From NCBI GenBank assembly GCA_964211495.1, contig CAXORL010000002.1, positions 124,001 to 188,000 on the forward strand: a stretch of DNA of 64,000 bases, in the 5' to 3' direction. Positions 17,393-26,675 of this stretch are shown here, piece by piece (the stretch's first letter is position 1; every line of letters begins with the position of its first letter). Source of the DNA: Faucicola osloensis_B (lineage in GTDB: Bacteria > Pseudomonadota > Gammaproteobacteria > Pseudomonadales > Moraxellaceae). The notes beneath the pieces were generated by a model, which ran no database searches, had not been told where the DNA came from, and saw nothing but the letters and a program-made list of their open reading frames with translations. Both the position numbers and the translations under genes were made by a program.

Positions 17393-18169
17393 ATGGAAAA
17401 TAATTCGTCAGTATTTGATAATGACATTGTAAAAGTCGATAAATATGAACCACATAAAATTGCCAATGGCAAAAATGAAGTCACTTTTTTTGTGGCGAGT
17501 GATGAGGTTGATTTGGCGGATTTGCAACGCTATCGGATACAGGCGCAAACGGATTATTTAATTGCGATTAATGGCACTGGTAAAGATTTGGAGTGCTTGA
17601 AACTAGCGGACAATGTAATTACTTGTTTACCCCATGAAATAGAAATTGTTATGTTCGCTTTTAAGTCATTGGTTCTTAATGATAGTTTTATGGGTTTTGA
17701 ATGGAATGACATAAGGTCAGCCATTCACAAGAGAAAGCATGTCCAATTCATTCAAGGTTTTGCCACTGATAAAAATTATGTGGCAAACGCTTGCGATAAG
17801 CTAATAGCAAAATTACATACCATAAAAAGTGATTTTTTCTTAAAAGCTGTCATGGTTAGTACGTTTGCTGACGATAGCTTTGGTTTTGACCAAATGGCGT
17901 GTATTACCGAACGCCTTCAAGAAAATTTAAACATTGATCCAGCTAATATATTTTATCAATTGTATTGGTTTGAGGAATTTGATTATTGGGAAAAAGATGA
18001 ACAGGGTTGCTGTATCTGTATGTTTTTAATTTATGCCGATAAAGAAAATGATATTCAACCAGTTACTATAGAACAGAATATACCAAAGAAAACACCTGAT
18101 CCATCGCAAATAGCGGGTAATTCAATTCGTGAGTATCTTAAACGACAACAACATAATAAAAAATCATAA
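17393..18169 (+). CDS. GTPase-less FtsZ C-terminal-domain-like protein, paralogue 1
   Basis: 258 residues from the ATG at 17393 (AAGG 10 nt upstream); a GTG at 17366 overlapping the phosphatase stop is possible. The order of elements mirrors the second half of FtsZ: TFFVASDEVDLADLQRYRIQA (last strand of the GTPase fold), LADNVITCLP (like D-x-x-I-V-I-P), FEWNDIRSAI (like the D-F-A-D-V-R-x-x-M segment), FFLKAVMVSTFADDSFGFDQMACIT (like G-x-L-V-N-I-T-G-G-x-D-L-x-L), then PANIFYQLYW and CICMFLIY. The GGGTGTG nucleotide loop is absent. The C-terminus GNSIREYLKRQQ resembles the FtsZ conserved peptide (D-I-P-A-F-L-R-x-Q) that binds FtsA/ZipA. FtsZ relationship is my inference from pattern. Confidence 0.65.
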   Translation: MENNSSVFDNDIVKVDKYEPHKIANGKNEVTFFVASDEVDLADLQRYRIQAQTDYLIAINGTGKDLECLKLADNVITCLPHEIEIVMFAFKSLVLNDSFMGFEWNDIRSAIHKRKHVQFIQGFATDKNYVANACDKLIAKLHTIKSDFFLKAVMVSTFADDSFGFDQMACITERLQENLNIDPANIFYQLYWFEEFDYWEKDEQGCCICMFLIYADKENDIQPVTIEQNIPKKTPDPSQIAGNSIREYLKRQQHNKKS

Positions 18170-18215
18170 TCAGTGTGAAAATCATTAAAAGTTATAAATC
18201 AAACAGGGGGGTAAT

Positions 18216-19013
18216 ATGCTCGAATATCTGAAATTTGCTTCATTTACTAAAGAAAACAATGGCAAGAAATGGGAACACAAATTATATGAGCCTAACAAAT
18301 TAGCGGATAGTTTCAATCTCATCACCTACTTCATTGCCAATGACGATGTTGATGCCGAACAAGTACAGCAATATCGAGAAGCCACAAAAACTGAATTTCT
18401 CATTGCTTTAAATACCACTGGTAAGAGTTACGACTACTTAAAAATTGCAGACAGTATTATTTATTGTGGCTCAGATGAAATAGAGTTGGCAATTTATGGT
18501 CTGTCTTTTATGAATGCATATGGTAATTTTATCGGTATAGACTGGTATGACGTGAAAACGGCGCTTTCTTACGGAAAAAATATTCAATTTCTGCAGAGTT
18601 TCAGGATTGGTGAAAATTGTGTAGGGATTGCTTGCGAGCAATTAACAGAAAAATTTAAGGCTTGCGATTCCAAATATACATTAAAAGGTATGATGATTAA
18701 TACTTTTACAGATAGTAGTTTTGATTTTGAAAAACAGGAGTTTATTACCAATCAAATGCAAGAAAATATTGATGTCGATGAGGTTGATATTTTTTATCAA
18801 GTTAATTTTTTTGAGGAATTTGATTCTTGGAAAGAGGGTGAGCAGGGTTGTTGTATTTGTATGTTTTTGATTTATGCTAATGAAGAAAATGATATTGAAC
18901 CAGTTACTATAGAACAAAATATGCCAAAGCAATCAACTAAGCCAATTCAAGGAACAGGTAATTCAATTAAAGAATATCTCAAACGACAACAGGAAAAGAA
19001 TAAAAATGGATAA
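18216..19013 (+). CDS. GTPase-less FtsZ C-terminal-domain-like protein, paralogue 2
   Basis: 265 residues with a strong GGGGGG ribosome site 5 nt before the ATG. It aligns along its whole length with paralogue 1 (LITYFIANDDVDAEQVQQYREA, KIADSIIYCGSDEIELAI, IDWYDVKTAL, LKGMMINTFTDSSFDFEKQEFIT, VDIFYQVNFFEEFDSW, CCICMFLIYA). The C-terminal tail GNSIKEYLKRQQEKNK is conserved, which implies selection on a peptide that may bind the FtsZ-tail partners FtsA/ZipA. The next gene (Sir2) overlaps its stop by 8 bp. Probably a tandem duplicate of its neighbour, diverged well beyond a recent copy. Confidence 0.65.
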   Translation: MLEYLKFASFTKENNGKKWEHKLYEPNKLADSFNLITYFIANDDVDAEQVQQYREATKTEFLIALNTTGKSYDYLKIADSIIYCGSDEIELAIYGLSFMNAYGNFIGIDWYDVKTALSYGKNIQFLQSFRIGENCVGIACEQLTEKFKACDSKYTLKGMMINTFTDSSFDFEKQEFITNQMQENIDVDEVDIFYQVNFFEEFDSWKEGEQGCCICMFLIYANEENDIEPVTIEQNMPKQSTKPIQGTGNSIKEYLKRQQEKNKNG

Positions 19014-19863
19014 TCAAACCAAATTGACACAGTTTGCCGAACACCTTAAACAAGCTGATGGCTTGCTTATCACCGCAGGAGCAGGGATGGGCGTCGATTC
19101 TGGCTTGCCAGACTTTCGTGGTGACCAAGGATTTTGGAAAGCCTATCCACCGCTCAAGCATCTGGGCAAAAGCTTTGTCGATATGGCAACGCCCGAGCTT
19201 TTTTATACCGACCCAAAATTGGCTTGGGGGTTTTATGGTTTGAGGCTCAATGCGTATCGAGCGGTCGAACCGCATCAAGGATTTCACTTATTAAAAGAGT
19301 GGTCAGATACATTACCTAATCTTAAAAACGGTGCCTTTGTGTTTACCAGTAACGTGGATGGTGAGTTTCAAAAAGTGGGATTTAAAGATGATAATGTCTT
19401 TGAATGTCATGGCTCTATTCACTGGTTACAGTGCCTAGAAAATTGCACGCAAGACATTTGGTCAGCCGATGATTTCAAACCGGTGGTCGATAAAAAATAT
19501 TGTCAGCTAATCAATGATTTTCCAACCTGTCCCCACTGTGGTGGCATGGCTCGTCCTAATATCTTGATGTTTGGCGATTGGCATTGGCAATCGCAGATGC
19601 AAGATGAAAAAGAGCGAAAGTTAATGGCTTGGCTAAAGCAAGTGAACAATCTAGCTATTATTGAATTGGGGGCAGGGACAGCTGTGCCGAGCGTGCGAAA
19701 TTTTGGTGAGCGATTAATTAATCACCCAGTCAACGAATCAGTAAGCTTACTGCGTGTTAATCTGCGAGAACCGCAAGTACTTGATAAGAGTAATTGTTTC
19801 GGGGCGAGTGTGGGGGCGTTGGATGGTCTGATGTTATTGAATGAATTCATAGAATTAAAGTAA
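19006..19863 (+). CDS. Sir2-family NAD-dependent protein deacylase
   Basis: 285 residues. The NAD-binding motif GAGMGVDSGLPDFRG is near residues 25-39, the core NAD/acyl site is TSNVDGEF (usual T-Q-N-x-D), the catalytic His is in ECHGSIHWLQC, and the zinc pairs are C-x4-C (LQCLENC) and CPHCGG. These indicate an active deacylase or NADase-type Sir2. Translation is coupled to FtsZ-like paralogue 2 (8-bp overlap). In defence islands Sir2 domains often deplete NAD, but this one keeps zinc and His and looks like the deacetylase class. A third FtsZ-like gene follows 130 bp later. Confidence 0.88.
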   Translation: MDNQTKLTQFAEHLKQADGLLITAGAGMGVDSGLPDFRGDQGFWKAYPPLKHLGKSFVDMATPELFYTDPKLAWGFYGLRLNAYRAVEPHQGFHLLKEWSDTLPNLKNGAFVFTSNVDGEFQKVGFKDDNVFECHGSIHWLQCLENCTQDIWSADDFKPVVDKKYCQLINDFPTCPHCGGMARPNILMFGDWHWQSQMQDEKERKLMAWLKQVNNLAIIELGAGTAVPSVRNFGERLINHPVNESVSLLRVNLREPQVLDKSNCFGASVGALDGLMLLNEFIELK

Positions 19864-19992
19864 AAAATTGTTTAACATTGAGCATTTTTAATTCTGATGA
19901 TTAAGTTAGTATATTAATCAGCTTATAGTCAAAATTCTAAAAATTTTTCTTTTAAATATAAGAGTATTTTAGAAAAACTTAGGTACATCTAA

Positions 19993-20640
19993 ATGCAAAA
20001 TTTTACATTTCATCCTAGCATAATTAAAAGCGACAATGGTGAACAACTGGCATGGCTTGATATCTATCAAGCGACAACACCCAATCATAAAGCCGTGATT
20101 ACTTTTTACCTTGCAAATAGCGAGACCGATTCAGCAGATGTAGTGCGGTACAAACAACAAGTCGAATCTGAAATTTTGATTGCCATTCAGACGCATGAAA
20201 TCGATGATGAGTGCCTAGAAATTGCTGATAACGTATTGCATTGCCAAAGCCACGAAGTTGAAACGATTCTAAAAATGTTTGAGCGAGTGGTAGCAGACTA
20301 TGCGTTTATTTGGATTGATCTTCAGTATTTAATAGAAGTTTTGAAAAATAGTAAAACATTGCATTTTCAGCAAAGTCATGCAATTGGTATAGACAGCATC
20401 ATGCAAGCTACTAAACAAATTTTTGATGAAGTGAATTTGCCAGAAGCTAAAACTATTTTGACTTGTACAGTTGTACCATCGGATACAGGGTTTGAAGAAG
20501 TTGGCAAGATGGATGAGTTGATGGAAAATGCTCTATCAAATGTGGATTTTTATCATGCAATTAATTTTGAAGATGAAAATGACCTTTGGAAAAAAGGTGA
20601 AAAAGGCTGTTGGCTTGGAGTTATTGTGTTAAATAACTAA
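19993..20640 (+). CDS. GTPase-less FtsZ C-terminal-domain-like protein, paralogue 3 (tail-less)
   Basis: 215 residues. It follows the same pattern as the two upstream paralogues: VITFYLANSETDSADVVRYKQQV, EIADNVLHCQSHEVETIL, WIDLQYLIEVL, KTILTCTVVPSDTGFEEVGKMDEL, VDFYHAINFEDENDLW, GCWLGVIVL. It ends right there and lacks the proline linker and the S-I-x-E-Y-L-K-R-Q tail. Loss of the tail would remove any FtsA/ZipA-type binding and may make this member a self-regulator (inference). It has its own leader of about 130 bp after Sir2, so it may be transcribed separately. Confidence 0.6.
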   Translation: MQNFTFHPSIIKSDNGEQLAWLDIYQATTPNHKAVITFYLANSETDSADVVRYKQQVESEILIAIQTHEIDDECLEIADNVLHCQSHEVETILKMFERVVADYAFIWIDLQYLIEVLKNSKTLHFQQSHAIGIDSIMQATKQIFDEVNLPEAKTILTCTVVPSDTGFEEVGKMDELMENALSNVDFYHAINFEDENDLWKKGEKGCWLGVIVLNN

Positions 20641-20800
20641 AGTAAAAAAAACAAAACTCTATATAAATTAATTATGATAAAAATGTACTGGGGTACTATA
20701 AAAGACAAAAAGTAATAATCGTCAAAAATAAATCACTAGTAACATTCTTAAACGAAATGCCCAAAAGTAATTTTTATCTAAATATAAAAGGAATAAGTTA

Positions 20801-22558
20801 ATGAATCAAATATCTAATCTATCGAGAAAAAAAATCAAACATTTATCGCAAATGAGCTTTTTTATACCTGCTTATCAACGTGGGTATAGATGGACTTCTC
20901 AACAGGTAATTGAGTTGCTCGAAGATATAAGAGAGTTTAATGAGAAACGTTTAGCTAACAAGGATAGCAGTTGGTATTGTTTGCAGCCTATTGTTGTTGT
21001 TCCAAGCGATGAGAGATATGATGTGCTAGATGGCCAGCAGAGACTGACTACTATATTTTTAATATTATCATATTTAAATCAGGGACATTCGGAAAATGGA
21101 CGAAAAAGAATATTCGATTTAGCTTATGAAACTCGAAAAAATTCAAAAGATTTTCTTCAGAATCAGTTATTAATTGGAAAGGTTGACGATAGTAATATTG
21201 ATTATTATTTCATTTCCAGTGCATATAATACTGTCGCAGAATGGTTTCGACTAGCTGAAAAGAAGTGGGATATAGATAAGAATGAATTTGAAACAGCGTT
21301 TAGTGACTACACTGAGGTAATTTGGTATGAAGTGGAAGGTAAAGATAGCATCGACATTTTTACCAGATTGAATATGGGTAAAATTCCTCTAACTAATGCA
21401 GAACTTGTTAAGGCCTTATTTTTAAATAGTTCTAATTTTATTGATGAAAGCGATAATTATGAAAAAATTAAACTTAAGCAAATTGAAGTAGCAACTGAGT
21501 GGGATAAGATTGAATATACCTTGCAAGATGATAAGTTTTGGTATTTCTTAAATAATAATAAAGATTTTGATTATCCAACAAGAATAGAACTTGTTTTAAA
21601 TTTGGTAGCAGATATTGAACCTTCGTTGGCAGATGAGTATGCAACATTTAGATGTTTTAGTGATAAATTTCAAGAAAGCCCAAAAAATATTGAGCAAATA
21701 AAGGAAAACTGGAAAAAGGTTAAACAAACTTTTCAATCACTCGAAGAATGGTTTGACGATAGAAATTTATATCATAAAATTGGGTTTTTAATTACGGCAG
21801 GGGTTTCTTTAAAAGAGATTTTTAAACAAAAAGAAAATAAGAGTAAATTGGAATTTATTAATAGCATTGATCGTTTAATAAAAAATCGTATTTTTAGTAA
21901 GAACTTTATCAGTGTTGAAAATGAATTAGAGAATATGCAATATGGCAGTGATAGACTTCGCCATATCTTGCTCTTACATAATATCCAAACCATGTTAGAG
22001 AATACACAAGAAAATAATAAATTTCCATTTGACCGTTTTAAAAAGGAAAAATGGGACGTCGAACATGTTTCAGCCATACAGGAAGAAATGCCTAAAACAA
22101 TTAGATTTCAAAAGGAATGGTTAGAGCAGAATAAAACTTATTTAATTAATAATAGTATATTAGTTAAAGAAATTGAAGGCTATATTTCTCAAATATCTCA
22201 AACAGATAAAAATGCCAACGAGGATAATAGTAAGGAATTTGAGCCCTTATTTTTGAAGATTTTAAAATTTTTTGCTGAAGACGGTAAGGTTGATGATACC
22301 AATGATATTAGTAATCTTGTTCTACTTGATGAGCATACGAATCGTAGCTATAAAAACGCAGTATTTCCATTAAAAAGATCAAAGATTATTGAACGTGAAA
22401 GAAAAGGAACATTTGTTCCTATTGCAACAAAAAATGTGTTTATGAAATTTTATACTGGTAATGTATCTCAAATGTCTTTTTGGGGAGATAACGATAGAAA
22501 TAGCTATCGCAAAGATATAATAGACAAATTAAACACTTATCAATCTAATAATGAATAA
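20801..22558 (+). CDS. DUF262/DUF1524 (GmrSD-like) restriction-type protein
   Basis: 585 residues with AAGGA 7 nt before the ATG. The N-terminal DUF262 (ParB/Srx-like) domain carries FFIPAYQRGYRWT and VLDGQQRLTTIFLI, with the DGQQR catalytic loop near residue 77. The C-terminal DUF1524 HNH-type nuclease is seen as WDVEHVSAIQE and NLVLLDEHTNRSYKNAVFPLKR. GmrSD enzymes of this class are NTP-dependent type IV endonucleases that cut modified phage DNA. Followed 15 bp later by a second DUF262 protein; the two form a unit. Confidence 0.85.
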   Translation: MNQISNLSRKKIKHLSQMSFFIPAYQRGYRWTSQQVIELLEDIREFNEKRLANKDSSWYCLQPIVVVPSDERYDVLDGQQRLTTIFLILSYLNQGHSENGRKRIFDLAYETRKNSKDFLQNQLLIGKVDDSNIDYYFISSAYNTVAEWFRLAEKKWDIDKNEFETAFSDYTEVIWYEVEGKDSIDIFTRLNMGKIPLTNAELVKALFLNSSNFIDESDNYEKIKLKQIEVATEWDKIEYTLQDDKFWYFLNNNKDFDYPTRIELVLNLVADIEPSLADEYATFRCFSDKFQESPKNIEQIKENWKKVKQTFQSLEEWFDDRNLYHKIGFLITAGVSLKEIFKQKENKSKLEFINSIDRLIKNRIFSKNFISVENELENMQYGSDRLRHILLLHNIQTMLENTQENNKFPFDRFKKEKWDVEHVSAIQEEMPKTIRFQKEWLEQNKTYLINNSILVKEIEGYISQISQTDKNANEDNSKEFEPLFLKILKFFAEDGKVDDTNDISNLVLLDEHTNRSYKNAVFPLKRSKIIERERKGTFVPIATKNVFMKFYTGNVSQMSFWGDNDRNSYRKDIIDKLNTYQSNNE

Positions 22559-22573
22559 AAATCGAGGCAAAAA

Positions 22574-24664
22574 ATGGATAATCAAGCAACAGCTAGAAAT
22601 TTAACTTTGTGGGAGTTATTGACAGAGTATATCATTGAGATACCTATTATTCAAAGAGATTATGCTCAAGGAAGAAAGGCAAATAGCACCATAAGAAATA
22701 ATATTTTGGAAAGTTTTCATAAAGCCCTTACTACTGACCAAAAGTTAGAACTTGATTTTATTTATGCCAGTAAATCTGGTGATGTCATTCAGCCGTTAGA
22801 TGGGCAACAACGATTAACTACGCTATTTTTATTACATTGGTACGTTTGTACAAAAGAAAATAAATTAACAGATCAAAATCAAGGAATTTTGAAAAAATTC
22901 ACTTATGAGACACGTACAAGTTCAAGAGAGTTTTGCCAATATTTAATTGAAAGCCAAATCAATGATTTACGGGATTCTTTGCCTCCTTATGGAGCCCTTA
23001 TAAACCCTGAACAAAAAGATTCAAAGGAGATTACAAATTTCAAGCTATCTAATGCTATTAAAAATGCTAGTTGGTTCGTTTTATCATGGCAAAAAGATCC
23101 AACTATTAAAGCAATGCTAAATATGTTAGATGCTATTGATGATCGTTTTAAAAGTAACAACAACCTATGGCAAAAACTGACAGCGTATAGAGTTATAAGT
23201 TTTTCTTATTTAACTTTAGAACAATTTGGTCTATCTGATGACTTATACATCAAAATGAATGCTCGAGGTAAAGCATTAACCGATTTTGAAAATTTTAAAG
23301 CGATATTGGAAAAGAAAATAAATTATGAACAATGGGAAGATTCGACTTCTCAAAATCAAAGAAAATTTGCAGATAAAATTGATACTGATTGGACAGAGTT
23401 TCTTTGGCATTATAAAGATGAAAAATTTTTAATAGATGATGCTTTTATGAAGGTTGTTGGACTGCACCTAATTACCCAAATCAAAGGTCAGGAAACTAAT
23501 GACATTCTCAAGGCACATGAGTTGAACGATAAAATTACTAAAATTTATAATCATCCTAATTCAATTATGCCTGAAGATTTTGATAAAGAAACATTTAATT
23601 TCATTGTTACAACCTTAGACAATTATGCTAAAGCAAATATTAGCGACTTATCTTTGGGTTTTCCTGTATGGCAATTATTACCTAAAGATTCAAAATCGAA
23701 AAACTTTTTTGAAAGTTTATTTAATATTGATAAGAATAAGACCTATCCACAAGTAATAATGAGCTACGCGCAAACATTGTATCTAATTAATAACGAAGAT
23801 TTTGATAAAGTAAAATTTAGTGACTGGATGCGAGTTGTAAGAAATATCGTGTTAAACGCCACGATTGACAGTGCTGAGCCTTTTGTTTCCGCTACTAATT
23901 TAGTTAAAGACATTTCAATGGGAAGTAGTGATATATACCTGTATCTTTCGAATAATAATGTTCAGTCAAATTTTGCCAAAAACCAAGTCCAAGAAGAAAT
24001 ATTGAAAGCAAAAATAATTGCTAAACGTCCTGAGAGCAAAGCATCTATTCAAAAAATAGAAGATACTGATTTCTCAAAAGGACATATAGGGTTTGTTATA
24101 CACTGCTTAAGTTATGAAGATGACCCTGAGACTCTTGATATCGAGTTAATTGATAAGATAACAAAAATTTTTGAAGATAATTTTAGCGGAAATGATGACT
24201 TTGACAATAAAATTCGAAGAGCATTATTAACAATTGGTGATAATAGATATTACGATTATTGGTGGTCTTGGTTATTCGCAGTTGACGCCCAAAAACGTTG
24301 TCTTATCGAGAATTTAGCGGATTTAAGAGACTTTGCTTACAAAAAGGAAATAAATGGAGAAAATGGAATTCAATTTAGAGATTATTTAAAAATATTAATT
24401 CTTCAATTAACAGAGAAAAATATTGATAATATCATCAATGAATTTGAACCTAATGAATCTATGCCAAAATGGAAAATTGCGCTAATTAAAAATCCAGAAT
24501 TAATGGAATTTAGTAAGAATCATTATTTTGCTAAAACTAACGATGAAAGTCAATGTTGGCTAATACCTGGAAAGAGAGTCGAAAATTCAGAAGAGGGGAG
24601 ATCTAAATTATTAGATAGCGATAAATTTGATGAGTATCTTTCCTTACTCTTAGCTGATAAGTAA
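22574..24664 (+). CDS. Second DUF262-domain protein of the pair (no clear HNH)
   Basis: 696 residues with GAGG ahead of the ATG. The N-terminal DUF262 motif is clear (IPIIQRDYAQGR and QPLDGQQRLTTLFLLHWYV). The rest, including DLYIKMNARGKALTDFENFKAILE, is typical of DUF262 proteins that work with a DUF262-DUF1524 partner. No DVEH or N-x-x-L/L-D-E-x-x-N HNH signature is seen at its C-terminus, so it may be a regulatory or specificity subunit. A terminator at 24691-24717 follows. Confidence 0.8.
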   Translation: MDNQATARNLTLWELLTEYIIEIPIIQRDYAQGRKANSTIRNNILESFHKALTTDQKLELDFIYASKSGDVIQPLDGQQRLTTLFLLHWYVCTKENKLTDQNQGILKKFTYETRTSSREFCQYLIESQINDLRDSLPPYGALINPEQKDSKEITNFKLSNAIKNASWFVLSWQKDPTIKAMLNMLDAIDDRFKSNNNLWQKLTAYRVISFSYLTLEQFGLSDDLYIKMNARGKALTDFENFKAILEKKINYEQWEDSTSQNQRKFADKIDTDWTEFLWHYKDEKFLIDDAFMKVVGLHLITQIKGQETNDILKAHELNDKITKIYNHPNSIMPEDFDKETFNFIVTTLDNYAKANISDLSLGFPVWQLLPKDSKSKNFFESLFNIDKNKTYPQVIMSYAQTLYLINNEDFDKVKFSDWMRVVRNIVLNATIDSAEPFVSATNLVKDISMGSSDIYLYLSNNNVQSNFAKNQVQEEILKAKIIAKRPESKASIQKIEDTDFSKGHIGFVIHCLSYEDDPETLDIELIDKITKIFEDNFSGNDDFDNKIRRALLTIGDNRYYDYWWSWLFAVDAQKRCLIENLADLRDFAYKKEINGENGIQFRDYLKILILQLTEKNIDNIINEFEPNESMPKWKIALIKNPELMEFSKNHYFAKTNDESQCWLIPGKRVENSEEGRSKLLDSDKFDEYLSLLLADK

Positions 24665-24690
24665 CTCTATTACTTGTTTTTAACTTACAA

Positions 24691-24717
24691 AAAATCATCT
24701 CTCCTGAGGTGATTTTT
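24691..24717. terminator. Terminator after the DUF262 pair
   Basis: An 11-bp stem with one G-T pair (AAAATCATCTC / GAGGTGATTTT) and loop TCCT has A and T runs on both sides, so it could act in both directions. It separates the DUF262 pair from the next WYL gene, 22 bp on. Confidence 0.8.
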
Positions 24718-24738
24718 AAGTTTTATTTGGAACAATAA

Positions 24739-25821
24739 ATGATTGATATTATGGAGCATGCTCGTGGAGAACGCTTAATTCTGCTATATCAAAATTTACC
24801 CAAAGGCGAAAAAAATGCCAAAACCCTAAGCGAGCTATTAACCAGTTTTAACCCCACAGGCGAAAAAACACAGAGCCGTGCCAAACTGCTAGAAAAAGAC
24901 TTAATTTCTTTGTATTTACTGTTTGGCGATAACTCAATTTGTCGTATGCCAACATGGGAAGAAGGTTCAATCGCAGGTAAAACCCCAAAATACTACCTTC
25001 ACCCCAACTTTACCCTAGATAGCTTTGACAATGAAAACCTATTTTTTTGGGAAATGCTTGATAAATTCACTGCCAACTACTTACCTAAAAATATTCATAA
25101 TACATTAACTGCCAAAATCGCCAACGTCAAAAATCATCAAAATCTGCAATATCAAATTAGTCAGCTTGGGCAATGGAAAAACCACCTATTTACGATACCA
25201 AGTTTATTGCAAGCGCCTAAATACGATGAGCATATTCTAAAAACTATTCATCAAGCGATCATCGATGGCAAAAGGTTAGAAATTCGTTATCTAGCAAAAT
25301 GGGCAAATGAGCCCGTTACGCGGTGGGTTTATCCAAGAGGATTGATATTTATCGATAATATGATTTACCTAACTGCTTTTTACAAAGTAGAGGAGAGTAT
25401 ATCGACGCCTGAAAAAGTCTATTTAGATGCTAACCGCAATTACGCCATCATACGCATCCAATCAGTACAGATTTTAGAAGAGCCAATACCTAACTGGGTG
25501 AATGATTTAAGTTTAGAACAATTAAGTCGAAAGGGAATGCTTGAAACCCATTTAACGCAACGAGGAAAGCCAATTATATTAAGGCTTAAAATTAATCATA
25601 TTGCTGCCCAACATCTGACAGAGCGACCGCTGTCAAACGATCAGACGTTAGAAAAGCTGGATGAAAAAAACTTGTTACTTACAGCGACCGTGATGAATAC
25701 CGTAAGGCTTGAAGATTGGCTAATCAGTATGTCGCATATGTCAGAAGTCATTGAGCCTGTTAAGCTTAGAGAAATGATTATTGATAGATTAACGCATGGA
25801 CTGAATCAATACACCAAATAA
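24739..25821 (+). CDS. WYL-domain transcriptional regulator 2
   Basis: 360 residues. The N-terminal region (HARGERLILLYQNLPKGEKNAKTLSELL..RAKLLEKDLISLYLLFGDN) is a winged-helix-like DNA reader. The WYL core is IHQAIIDGKRLEIRYLAKWA..WVYPRGLIFIDNMIYLTAFYK, and the C-terminal WCX part ends MIIDRLTHGLNQY. It follows the DUF262 pair and is likely its regulator. It is only distantly similar to the regulator at 12611. Confidence 0.85.
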   Translation: MIDIMEHARGERLILLYQNLPKGEKNAKTLSELLTSFNPTGEKTQSRAKLLEKDLISLYLLFGDNSICRMPTWEEGSIAGKTPKYYLHPNFTLDSFDNENLFFWEMLDKFTANYLPKNIHNTLTAKIANVKNHQNLQYQISQLGQWKNHLFTIPSLLQAPKYDEHILKTIHQAIIDGKRLEIRYLAKWANEPVTRWVYPRGLIFIDNMIYLTAFYKVEESISTPEKVYLDANRNYAIIRIQSVQILEEPIPNWVNDLSLEQLSRKGMLETHLTQRGKPIILRLKINHIAAQHLTERPLSNDQTLEKLDEKNLLLTATVMNTVRLEDWLISMSHMSEVIEPVKLREMIIDRLTHGLNQYTK

Positions 25822-25885
25822 AATTATCAACTAGTAGTTTTAGATTAAAATTGAAATAATTTCAAATTAGTAATAATTAAAAACC

Positions 25886-25901
25886 AAATTAGAACTAATT
25901 T
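25886..25901. repeat. AGAACT palindrome, third site
   Basis: AAATTAG-AA-CTAATTT is a perfect 7-bp inverted repeat around AA, the same pattern as the sites beside parA. It lies in the gap after the WYL gene; a promoter-operator for what follows is possible. Confidence 0.4.
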
Positions 25902-26027
25902 TACATTAATGATTTAAGATTAACATGCTTTTTTATGTCATTTATAAGTATCATCCATAACTACTCAATTTAATCGTAAAGCCAACAAAACCTTGGCGAA
26001 AAAGCTGCTATTCCTAAAGCAATCTAC

Positions 26028-26264
26028 GTGATCGATGAACTATCCTTAATCGCGGTGGTTAAAGTATTTAAACTTACATTAAAACGTCAAGTGAGTGTAA
26101 TGGCTGTCAATAAGTTATTGCAACAACATCATATCGACGCTACCTTCAGCAGCAAAGGCGACCCTGCTTATGGAGCTATTGTTTTGGTAAAACTAAACCA
26201 AAATATGTCACGGCAACAACAAGCTGAAAAAGTGTTGGATCAATTGACTATTCATTGGCAGTAG
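26028..26264 (+). CDS. Small hypothetical ORF (78 aa), doubtful
   Basis: A 78-residue frame (MIDELSLIAVVKVFKLTLKRQ.., ending LDQLTIHWQ) without a clear ribosome site or known domain. Its middle (HHIDATFSSKGDPAYGAIVLVKLNQNMSR) looks protein-like. It may be a remnant of a larger gene or a real small gene. Confidence 0.3.
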   Translation: MIDELSLIAVVKVFKLTLKRQVSVMAVNKLLQQHHIDATFSSKGDPAYGAIVLVKLNQNMSRQQQAEKVLDQLTIHWQ

Positions 26265-26369
26265 GCTGAATAAATTGCCAAATAATAAAAGCAACAGCCT
26301 GACTAAGCGAGGGCACAAGATAAGCGGCAGTATGCGTAGGCTTATTTCACCGCATAGGATAAAAAGTGT

Positions 26370-26675
26370 TCAACGATACCCCAATTTAAGTACTAACCCA
26401 AATGGACGAAAAATCTGATTAATCGTATTGACACTATAATTGCCATTGTCATTTTCCACTTCAGAAATCGTTTTACGAGAGACCTTGACCAATGTTGCAA
26501 ACGCATCTTGTTTAACCCCTAGTATATCAATACGGAGTTTCTTTAGCAGTTCACCTTGAGTCAATTCACCTTCCATAAATTGCTCAATCACTTGGTCTCG
26601 AGCCTGCGTGCGACTTAATCCTTGTAAATCGGGTGCGGCATCAGACGCCCGCTGACGATTTAGTAACTTACTCAT
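26370..26675 (-). CDS. HTH (XRE/HipB-like) antitoxin-type regulator
   Basis: 101 residues. The C-terminal half has a lambda-repressor-type HTH (LGVKQDAFATLVKVSRKTISEVENDNGNYSVNTINQIFRPFGLVLKLGYR). The N-terminal half is basic and helical. Its start overlaps the stop of the upstream HipA-like remnant by four bases. The pair looks like a toxin-antitoxin or autoregulated module in which only the antitoxin is intact. Confidence 0.75.
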   Translation of the reverse strand: MSKLLNRQRASDAAPDLQGLSRTQARDQVIEQFMEGELTQGELLKKLRIDILGVKQDAFATLVKVSRKTISEVENDNGNYSVNTINQIFRPFGLVLKLGYR

